This document shows, in pieces, positions 1 to 8,532 of a stretch of DNA of 13,088 nt. The notes below the pieces were generated by a model that made no database searches, had not been told where the DNA came from, and saw only the letters and a program-made list of their open reading frames with translations. The translations under genes were made by a program, and so were the position numbers. Origin of the DNA: Podochytrium sp. JEL0797. Its lineage: Eukaryota; Chytridiomycota; Chytridiomycetes; Chytridiales; Chytriomycetaceae. Positions within the stretch are counted from its first letter, which is position 1. The number at the start of each line of letters is the position of its first letter. The DNA lies in NCBI GenBank assembly GCA_027596195.1, contig JADGJG010000745.1:1-13088 (forward strand). The letters are read 5' to 3'.

Positions 1-1292
1 TTGCTCTCCACACTGCTGTCCCCTCCAACTTCGAGTTTGCAGTGCCCCAATGCGAGTTGACGTGTGAGAACGTCAGTGAGACGTTGGGTGTGTTGACTGT
101 TGATGATGCGCCCGTAGTCAGGGCTTTCGCGGGGGTTGGTTCCGTACATGGATGTGATGGCGGAGCGGAAGGATTCAAGGAAGGGGCGGTAAATCTTGGT
201 GTGGACCATGACGTAATCGGGGGACAGGCAAACCTGATGCAAAATGGGTCGTGGAATCGCGTGTTATAGCCCTGTCGATGGAATGAAAAAGAATAGAATG
301 TTGCGCACCTGCCCACAGTTCAAAAACTTGGCCCATGCGAGTCTCTTGGCCGCCACGTCAATATCCACGTCGTTGTGAATATAAACGGGGGACTTTCCAC
401 CAAGCTCCAACACGACAGGAGTCAACTGTTTCGCAGCAGCCGCCATGACAATCTTTCCGACGGATCCCGAACCGGTGTAGAAGAAGAGGTCAAATTTTGT
501 GTTGAGGAGACGCGTGGTTTCGGTTACGCCGCCAGTCACGACGCGAATGGCGGAGGAATCGAGAATTTTGGGGATCCATTCGGCCATGAGGGATTCAGTT
601 GCGGGAGCGACTTCGGAGGGCTATGAAGTGCGAGATGGATTCAACACGCATTCCAATTCAGTTGTTCCATTTTAGGTGAAACCATCGAGACGGAAACACA
701 CCTTCAAAACGACACAGCATCCCGCCGCAATGGCAGCAACAAATGGATTCAAAAGCAGCAGAACGGGATAGTTCCAGGGCGCGATAATGCAAACGACGCT
801 GGAATTTACCAAAAATTAACGAGGGAATACCCAAAAAAGAAAATTCCTTGGACGTCAAAACAAACAAAAAAAGAACAATCCAAACTCACCCCAATGGCTC
901 CATGCGAATTTCAACCTTATCCGTGAGGGTCATAAGCGTCGTTTTGCACTTCTTGTTGGCGGCCCATTCGTCAAGATTTTCCAAAGCATCAGCGATTTCG
1001 TTCATCAAAACGAGCAGCTCGCTGGCCGTTTCCGCGGGGTTCTAGAGCAATTAATAAAATGAATATGCAGCAATAAGGTACCGATGGGCAACAATAACAA
1101 ACCCACCCTGTTGAGATCCTTCTTGAGCGCATCAGCAAACAAGGCATGTGATTCCTTCATAAAGCTGTGCAGCTTCGTGAGCTGTGCTTTGCGCCACTTG
1201 AGCGACTTGGTCTTGTTGGTGGCAAACGCGATGCGGAGGGCAGCCACGGATGCATCAATCTCGTCGATTGGTGTTTTGAGGTTAGCCCAGAG
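1..1292 (-). CDS. Aldehyde dehydrogenase, ALDH3/fatty-aldehyde type (partial, C-terminus off the left edge)
   Basis: Oxidises aldehydes to carboxylic acids with NAD(P)+; ALDH3-family members usually act on fatty aldehydes at membranes. Exons on the minus strand: 1292-1107, 1041-890, 798-702, 620-309 and 233-1. The introns (65, 91, 81 and 75 bp) are all GT-AG and phase-compatible. About 326 residues of a usual ~480-520 are visible. Diagnostic motifs: TPIDEI near the N-terminus, APWNYP (exon 798-702), [18 protein letters not shown] (cofactor loop), LELGGKSP (general-base Glu) and NCGQ, whose catalytic Cys is at 317-315. The 75-bp intron lies directly after that NCGQ, and the next exon begins VCLSPDYV, as expected for the family. 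The 5' boundary is uncertain. An in-frame TGA lies just upstream of 1310 and no in-frame ATG precedes TPIDEI, so a short first exon must lie further upstream; 1292 is the best phase-0 acceptor. The remaining C-terminus, including any membrane anchor, lies outside the window. Confidence 0.93.
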
Positions 1293-1626
1293 CTGCCCTG
1301 TATCCAGGCCCCGCCCACATGGTCATGCAAAATAATCTGCTGGATCACATATTAAAATTAAGATTTCGCTGAAGCAGTTTAATGGAAATAATCGGCAAAA
1401 CGAATTTGCTCAATTTGGCAGCGGTTTTTCGTAATTTATAATTATTTTAGAGTGGAATCCGGTGGGTGGAATACTGGGTGATGCATGGAGGCGGCGATGG
1501 TGGACTTTTTTATCCATCATATTCACATATTGAAGAACCAAATTGAACTTCAAAAAATTAAAAACCACTAAAATTTGTCGAGAATACCGGTATATATGCA
1601 TTTTTGTCTTCCGTGTTCACTCTCTA
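1293..1626. other. Spacer holding the unresolved ALDH first exon/promoter and the 3' flank of the mucin-like gene
   Basis: AT-rich stretch between two minus-strand genes. It must contain the ALDH start. One possibility is an ATG at 1486-1484 (encoding MHHP) with a GTATTC donor at 1474 and an acceptor ending at 1293; this keeps phase 0 but needs a 182-bp intron, longer than the others here. A TATA-like string (ATTATAAATT on the minus strand) lies near 1433-1442. It would fall inside that proposed intron and so argues against it. I see no other gene. Confidence 0.35.
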
Positions 1627-4600
1627 CTAATCAACGGTGGTGGAAGTGCTGGTGGTAGTAGTGTCGCTTTCAACAGTGGTGGAAGTGCTGGTCGATGTCG
1701 ACGTGATTTGAGATGTTGTAGACGTTGTCGAAGAGCTGGTGGTTAGAAATGACGAGGACGAGGATGAAGTGGTCGCAAGAGCCGGCGAAGAGGTAGTGGA
1801 CGTGCTTGTGGTACTAGTGCGTGTCGATGATGAAGAGGTTTGTGATGTTGCAGAAGAGGCCGTCGATGTGGTTGTGGAGGTGGATGTGGTTTCGGATGTC
1901 GAACTGGTGCGTGTCGATGTTGACGTGGTTTGTGAAGTTGCAGAAGTAGTTGTGGAGCTGGTCTCAGAAGTGGTGCTTGTCGAAGTGGAAGTCGAGCGAG
2001 AGGCCGTCGATGTGGTTGTGGAGGTGGATGTGGTTTCGGATGTCGAACTGGTGCGTGTCGATGTTGACGTGGTTTGTGAAGTTGCAGAAGTAGTCGTGGT
2101 GCTGCTGTCAGATGTGGTGCTTGTCGAAGTGGAAGTCGAGCGAGACTCCGTCGATGTGGTTGTGGAGGTGGATGTGGTTTCTGATGTCGAACTGGTGCGT
2201 GTCGATGTTGAAGTAGTTTGCGAAGTTGCAGAAGTAGTCGTGGTGCTGCTGTCAGAAGTGGTGCTTGTCGAAGTGGAAGTCGAGCGAGAGGCCGTCGATG
2301 TGGTTGTGGAGGTGGATGTGGTTTCGGATGTCGAACTGGTGCGTGTCGATGTTGACGTGGTTTGTGAAGTTGCAGAAGTAGTCGTGGTGCTGGTCTCAGA
2401 AGTGGTGCTTGTCGAAGTGGATGTCGAACGAGAGGCCATCGACGTTCTTGTGGATGTAGAAGTGGTGTCCGAAGTTGTACTTGTTCTTTTTGATGTTGTA
2501 GTTGTTTGCGAAGTGGTTGAAGTGGATATGGAGCTGGTGTCAGAAGTGGTGCTTGTTGAAGTGGTTGTCAAGCGAGAGGCCGTCGATGAGTTTGTGTTTG
2601 TAATGGTGTTGTTACTGCTGGCGGCGGAAGCAGAAGAGGTTGTTGAAGGTACACTGCTGCTGGTCGATGTTGAGTTGGAAGATGGGTTGACGGAGTTGGA
2701 AGCAGAAGTGGTACTTGTCGACGTTGAGGTTGCGAGACTGACGGAGGTTGTCGATGTGGTTGTGCTTGTACTATTGCTCGACACCTTCGTGGACGTGGTC
2801 GTGGATGTAAATGCTGGGGTCGCACTGGAGCTGGTTGATGTTGATGTGGCTTGTGGAGTGAATGAAATTCTTGCCAAGGTGGTGTCAGAAGTGATCGTTA
2901 TCATAGTGGACGTCGTGATATCGGCCCAGGCGGTAGATACAGCCGCGGACGTGGTGGTGGACGTAGAAGTGGTGTAAAGGGTGGTACTGGTGCTTGTCGA
3001 TGTTGACGTTGTTTGCGAATTAGAAGATGGGGTTTCAGAGCTGGTGCCAGAAGTGCTGACGGTTGAAGCTGATGCCGAGATAGGTACTGAGGTCATCGAC
3101 GTGGCAACGGTACTGCTGGTGGCGGACGTGCCAAAGGATGTAGAAGCACTTTGAGAAGTTGAATCGGTGCTTATCCATGTTGCTGACATTTGTGGAATGA
3201 AAGATGTGTTTACGGAGTCAGTACCAGAAGTATCGGTTGTGAAAGCGGATTCCGACAAAGTGGCCGAGGTAGTCAATGTCGTTGTGCTCGTGCTGTTGTT
3301 TGCCGCAGTTGTTGAGGTGGTGGAACTCGTACTGGTCGTCTGGAAGGTCGCCAAGGCGCTGGTGGATGTAGAAGTGGACGAAGTTTGTTCAGTTGAACTG
3401 GAGATTGTCGACGTTGATGTGGTTTGCGAATCAGAGCTGGTGCCAAATGTGGCGACGGTTGAAGGTGATGCCGAGATAGGCACTGGGGTCATCAATGTGA
3501 CAATATCGTTGCTGGTGGCGGACGTGCCAGTGGAGGGAGAAGCGGTTTGAGAAGTTGCTTCGGTGCTTATCCATGTTGATGACGTTTGTGGATTGAAAGA
3601 TGTGTTTGTCGAGTCGGTATCGGAAGTGTCGTTTGCGGAAGCGGATTCCGAGAGAGTGGCCGAGGTCGTCAATGTCTTTGTGCTCGTGCTGTTGTTTGCC
3701 GACGTCGTCGAAGTGGTGGTACTCGTGCTGGTCGTCTGGAAGGTCGCTAAGGCGCTTGTGGTTGTCGAAGTGGACGAAGTTTGCTCAGTTGTACTGGTGC
3801 TTGTCGATGTTGAAATTGTTTGCGAATTAGAAGATGGGGTTGCAGAGCTGTTGCCAGCAGTGGTGACTGTGGAAGCTGATTCCGAGATAGGGACTGAGGT
3901 CGTCGATGTGGCAATATCGTTGCTGGTGGCGGACGTGCCAAGGGATGCAGAAGCGGTTTGAGAAGTTGCTTCGGTGCTTATCCATGTTGATGATGTTTGT
4001 GGATTGAAAGATATGTTTGTCGACTCGGCATCAGAAGTATCGTTTGTGGAAGCGGATTCCGAGAGAGTGGCCGAGGTCGTCAATGTCGTTGTGCTCGTAC
4101 TGTTGTTTGCCGCAGTTGTTGAACTGGTGGCACTCGTGCTGGTCGTCTGGAAAGTCACTGAGGCGCTTTTGGATGTAGAAGTAGACGAAGTTTGTGTAGT
4201 TGTACTGGTGCTTGTCGATGTTGACTTAGTCTGCGAAGAGTCAGATGTACTTGCAGAGGTGGTGCCAGAGATGCCGATTGTCGACGCGGATACCGAGAGG
4301 GTGGCCGAAGTTGTGGATGTGGTTGTACTCGTGCTGGCCGAAGTCGTTGGAGTGGTAGTAATCATGAGTGTTGAAGTACTGGTGCCAGTCTTCCTGAGAT
4401 TTGTTGATTCGGGAGTCGTGCTGGCACTGGTGCTTGTCAATGGTGACATGGTTCGTGGAGATGGCGAGGTGCTTTTCAATTCAGCGTCAATAGTGGCGAT
4501 TGTCGCAGTTGATATCGAGAGAGTGGCAGAGGTCATCAATGTGGTTGTGCTCATACTGTTGGTGGCCAAAGTCGAAGTTTGAGTGGTTGCACTGGTGCTT

Positions 4601-7600
4601 GTCAGTATTGAAGTTGTTCGTGAAGTGGTTGCACTGCTCGTGCTCGTTGTGTCAGAAGTGGTGCTTGTCGACTCTGATGCCGAGGCAGAAACTAAGGATG
4701 GAGATGTGGCTATGCTGGCACTACTGGTAGATGCAGAAGTGGTTTGCAAAGTTGCACTTGTGCTTGTCGACGTTGGCGTAGACGTGGTTTGTGGGATGGA
4801 AGATATGCGTGTGGAGTCACCGGCCAAAGCCGTTGTCGCGCTGGCAATCTTACTGGTAGTTTCGAATGCAGTGCTACTCAAAATGCTAGATGTAGCGAGT
4901 AAGGTTGCGGTTGATGCCTGGAGACTAGTGGACGAGGTTGCACTCGGCGCAGGCAAACTAGTGAAAGTTGATGCGCTCATTGTGGTGGTAGAAATGGAGT
5001 CGGCATGATGGGTAGAGGTGCTGGTGCTTGGTAAAAACGTAGTGGTAAGAGCCGTTATTGAAAGGGTAATAGATGATGGTGTTTGAATTAAGCTGAAAGT
5101 GGAACTGCTAGTTTGAGGGAAGCTGAAAGTGTTGGAAGTTGATGTGGTCCCTGCTGTAGAATATGACTGAGTACTCAAAAAGAAATCGGCCGATAAACTT
5201 GAACGCGAAGACGTCGAGAGTGTTGTCCCAGTTGGAAAGGTGGTGCTTCCAACAAGTATTTGCGAAATAATTGAGCTTCCCTCGATCGCAGCTGGTGGTG
5301 AAATTGAAGACAGCGTTGAAGGGAGGGTTTCAAAATTATTTGTTGCAGTTGAAACCGTCAAAGAACTCCCGGTATTGACCTGAACGGTTCCCAAAACCAT
5401 TGATATCCCGAGGTTTTGTCTCTTTCGTTGTCGTGATGAAGGCAGAGAGACTGCGAAATTAATGTTTCCGAGAACTTCGTTTCCATTATAGAACGAGACG
5501 GCCAGAGTTTTGGAGTCGGAGCTTAAAGCCAGCGCGTACCAAATACTGGATATGTAACTCCCAAGAGCAAATGTAAATTCGATTCCGTTGGCAATGGACG
5601 AGATTTCAACGCTCGTAGAGCTCGCGTTGTTGTAGGTTTGAACGTCCGAGCCAGAAGGGATTCCCTGAAACTGCAAACTTATGAGCGTCCTTTGGAATAT
5701 CAAAAAATTGGTACTTACAGTCAACCCTGAGGAAATAATAGCCACCAAGTGGATATTTACAGTAGTAGTTCCAGGCGGAGAAGGCGGTGAAACAGGGGCT
5801 GCAAATTGAACAGATGAATTCGCTACAAGTGGGAGACTTATTTGAACAAGTGCAGAAGCTGCCTGAGGTGAACTATCCACATTCTGCGGAGCGGACGAGA
5901 GAGACAGCACGATTGATCGCACCAAATCAGAAAATGATGCTGTCATTTGTGTGGCATTTCCAGTGAAGCTGGGAAGAGGAGACGGCACAGGAATGGGTCC
6001 ATTGGCAATAACGGAAAGGGCAGAAGGCACTGGCTTTAATGGGCATGGGTTTGAAGGGCTGATTGGGTATATTGGATCGCAAACGAGCGCTGCGGGTCCA
6101 GTCGTTGTCAAAGCGCCTGGTTTTGATACGGTCGCGACCAACATTGATGTCGTTATAATTTGGCTTTTGGGCGATGTAACAGATCCCGTTGTTGTGCCAG
6201 CCCCAGATTTTGATATGGTCGAAACCAGCATTGATGGCGGTATAAGTTGGTTTCCGGAAGATGTTGATCCAGTTGCTGCCGCTGAGAATATCAAGGGCGG
6301 AGGGTTGTAGGGAGCTAGCGAATAAGCGGGGGTTTCCGTCACACTCGTGGGTTTTCCGGGAGAATAATAGGCGTCAGATGAGGTTGTTTCGATCGTAAGG
6401 ATTATGGGAGACGGTGGTGCAACTGGTTGTGATGCCAATGTTGCAATAAGAAATGAAGTTGGCACGCCAGAAAATGTTGATAAATTGGTTACGCTTGATG
6501 ATGGGGGAACGGAAGAGCTGGTGGAAGTCGCTCCATCGTTGCCCAACGCTGTCCCAGTATCAACAACAGCAGTCAATTTCATATTCCCCTTCACAATTGA
6601 ATATAACAGCAGCGAAATGATCACAACAACCGCCAAAATGAATCCAATTATAATAAGCCATGCTTTTCGACTGAAACGGAGAGGTTCGTGTTCTTCAATC
6701 TGAGGAACAACTGGGGGTGGTATTTCAATCATGGACGACTTGTCGCTATTAATTTGAGGCCGGTTTAATAGTTCTGCTGTGCTTTTCAAAGCAGATGTGG
6801 CCAATTTCGCCTCCTCAATTACATTCGAATATTCTTGCATCATGGAAGCATGCTGTTGCTCCATCAATTCCCATTTTGCCCAATTATCTGCTATCGCTAC
6901 GCCTGAGATGTTGTTCGATACCATCTCATTCCGTGCCGTGACTTCGGGCTTGAGGTTATCCACTTTCACTCGCAGTTCTAAATTGTGCTGATGCGAGAGG
7001 GCAAGTGCGCTTTTTAGCGAATTGATGAGAGTTTCGAGATCAGAAATCTGGTTCGTCATAATTTGTTCGTGTGTGACTTGTCGCGTAATTGGCTTTTGGA
7101 TATTCGAAAAGTTGGAGTTGTCGGTTCGAACGTTTGTATTTTGAAGCTGGAGGAAAATAAGATTAATTTTTAGTCATTGAGAGGAGAAGAAAACAAACCT
7201 CAAGAGTGGTATCGTTTTTTACGGCGAATGGCAAGGCTTCGTCTTCGATTTCAAATGCTTCGTCTGCGATTTCGAATGCATTCAATTGAGTTTGAAGTTG
7301 TGTTGGCAGGTTGGACTTGTCGGTTCTCGCAATCTCATTTTCATCGCAAATCTACTTAAACAAATTAAGTGATATACTGATGATGTGAGAAAACAGACGC
7401 ACCTCCACTTTTGGTGAAACAAATTCGATTTGCTGTTCAGTTGTCGTTGGCGCTTGCGATTTTGAAATTTTGGCCTCTTCCATCTTTCAAATACGTTGAA
7501 TATTTGCGTTCAAATAAAGGAAGTAGTAAGCAAACCTCTAATTTCGGCATGACAGATGCAGATTGTGATTTGACTTGCGTTGAAGGTGGGGCCAATTTTT

Positions 7601-8126
7601 TCGACTCAACCAGCTTCAACGATTGCAACGACGCGTTTTTCAAATTGAGACTGGTCGAAGACTGGCTTTCTGCACTTTTGACCTCAAACTGATGCCAAGT
7701 ACAGTATTAGCCCTTGTGAACAGCAATCAAAAATTTGTACTCAACGTACCTGCGATTTCACAGCTTCAAATTCCATACTCCTCTCCAGTTTTTCTTCTGA
7801 TCGCCCACTGGACTTCTTTTCCGAAGGCTTTTGAGCTCCAAGAATCTCGTCTTGGCGAGATTTTATGGTTTGGCTTGGCGCCCGGAGCCTCGGACGACCT
7901 TGCATTTGCGGCGACGACGCTTTTGTTGCGGACGAGGGACCAGCGACATCAATGGGAGAAGGCGATTCCGTTATATTCTGCTGATTGGAAGACGGGTGAG
8001 AGAAGCGGAATCAAATTGAATCGCAGATCAAACCGGAGTCAAGACATCGGTCGGTTTGATCGGAAGCTTCGGGTGACCCCCGCGTGGGCGTAAATTCCCA
8101 TTGCGAGTTTCATCTCCGGGGTTCAT
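1627..8126 (-). CDS. Giant Ser/Thr-rich, mucin-like single-pass membrane protein (~2076 aa)
   Basis: Family not recognised; the architecture suggests a cell-surface glycoprotein. Exons: 8126-8034, 7980-7750, 7688-7536, 7483-7403, 7351-7199 and 7146-1627. The introns are 51-61 bp, all phase 0; four acceptors are cag or tag and the one at 7484 is aag. The ATG at 8126-8124 is the first Met after an in-frame TGA. Residues 1-400 are hydrophilic and partly helical, with no signal peptide. A transmembrane segment at about 400-422 (AWLIIIGFILAVVVIISLLL) follows basic residues (FSRK), which favours N-in/C-out (type II). Next comes a Pro/Ser/Thr region with a short internal duplication (MLVSTISK / MLVATVSK), then a less biased, possibly folded domain (roughly residues 620-830) ending in a dibasic RQRKRQ near 5415-5438 that could be a Kex2/furin-type site. 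The last ~1,200 residues are almost all Ser/Thr, with NST sequons. Expect heavy O-glycosylation; an adhesin or wall stalk is an inference. Confidence 0.85.
1855..2430 (-). repeat. Four tandem copies of a 144-bp (48-codon) unit in the mucin-like gene
   Basis: Units at 1855-1998, 1999-2142, 2143-2286 and 2287-2430. The motif cgagcgag (cgaacgag in the last) recurs at 1993, 2137, 2281 and 2425, exactly 144 bp apart. The unit length is a multiple of three, so copy-number change would keep the frame. Each unit encodes about 48 Ser/Thr-rich residues with punctuating Glu, Arg, Asp and Gln (for example SATSQTTSTSTRTSS). Copies are nearly identical, which points to recent duplication or gene conversion. 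Confidence 0.93.
2980..4330 (-). repeat. Three or more diverged ~396-411-bp tandem repeats in the mucin-like gene
   Basis: Longer and older repeats than the 144-bp array. A marker segment encoding SFNPQTSSTWIST (SFIPQMSATWIST in one copy) recurs with starts near 3167, 3563 and 3974, spacings of 396 and 411 bp (132 and 137 codons). Each copy carries SATS, VPIS, ATFQTTSTS, ANNSTST and TTSATLSES blocks in the same order. Outer edges are approximate because flanking sequence is also Ser/Thr-rich. The spacing difference is a five-codon in-frame indel. Confidence 0.85.
5671..5718 (-). other. Probable 48-bp stopless intron inside the last exon of the mucin-like gene
   Basis: On the minus strand the sequence GTAAGT ... 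TTTGCAG runs from 5718 to 5671. It is 48 nt (16 codons), phase 0 like every other intron of the gene, and has no in-frame stop, so the long reading frame runs through it. Its translation (VSTNFLIFQRTLISLQ) is bulky and hydrophobic, unlike the Ser/Pro-rich flanks. Splicing joins SSGLT to FQGIPSG and shortens the protein to 2060 residues. The branch site is weak. Confidence 0.72.
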
Positions 8127-8347
8127 TTGCGAATAATCTGGTGAACCTTTGGGGAACGATCAAAGTCCTGCGAGTGATTTACGAACAGAATAGCCGACAA
8201 TCTCAGCGCCAGAGGAAGCAATTGTCTTGATTTATTCAGCCCAGATCCCCAAATGCGCCGTTGTGTGCGCTGATAATCATCCACGACATTCTCAACAAGC
8301 ACAACACATGGCTGGTCTCGGCGAACGCATTAAAGAAACAAAAACCA

Positions 8348-8379
8348 TTCAAGTTTCTTCTCTTTCAAGTTTCTTCTCT
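8348..8379. repeat. Two copies of a 16-bp pyrimidine-rich direct repeat
   Basis: The unit ttcaagtttcttctct occurs at 8348-8363 and again at 8364-8379 without a gap. It lies in the divergent promoter about 150 bp upstream of the kinase ATG. CT-rich tracts are common near fungal transcription starts; a binding-site role is inference. Confidence 0.85.
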
Positions 8380-8455
8380 TTTGGCCCAGTCTGTGAATCC
8401 ATTCATTTCCGGAAGGCACCGAATGCGAGCGGGTCCGGAAGACAACTTCGCCCCC

Positions 8456-8477
8456 ACGATTTTTCCACGATTTTTCC
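8456..8477. repeat. Two copies of an 11-bp direct repeat (acgatttttcc)
   Basis: Perfect tandem copies at 8456-8466 and 8467-8477, 56-77 bp upstream of the kinase start. The reverse complement GGAAAAATCGT could serve as a paired protein-binding site, or this may be simple slippage. Confidence 0.8.
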
Positions 8478-8532
8478 AAACCACGGAGGGGGAAACGAAA
8501 AACACCGCAAGAGATTCCCATCCCCAACCAAC

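Larger units (their letters stand above)
8127..8532. promoter_or_regulatory. Divergent promoter region between the mucin-like gene and the kinase gene
   Basis: The 406 bp separate two ATGs that point away from each other (8126 minus, 8533 plus), so both promoters and both 5' UTRs must lie here. It contains two small direct repeats (8348-8379 and 8456-8477). No clear TATA box was identified. The plus frame is open upstream of 8533 back to 8227, but its translation shows no domain-like pattern and I treat it as UTR. Confidence 0.6.

Noticed and set aside
1855..2430. Regular repeats as a CRISPR array or satellite
   Set aside because: Units abut without unique spacers, are exact multiples of three and are continuous with a long coding frame.
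1739..2977. 412-codon plus-strand open frame, very rich in Val, Asp and Glu
   Set aside because: It is the exact antisense of the Ser/Thr repeats. Ser and Thr codons read backwards give Val, Asp, Glu and Leu codons without stops. It has no domain features, and similar frames at 3167-3550, 3563-3961, 3974-4582 and 4583-5008 have the same cause.
7059..7059. Start of the mucin-like protein at the Met at 7059
   Set aside because: The frame runs upstream to an acceptor at 7147, and five further exons join in phase 0 back to an ATG at 8126 with an in-frame stop before it.
8227..8532. N-terminal extension of the kinase to an earlier start (for example the Met before AGLGERIKE)
   Set aside because: The frame is open but its translation is driven by the CT-rich and 11-bp repeats and shows no helix pattern. 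The ATG at 8533 gives a sensible start and leaves a promoter for the divergent gene.
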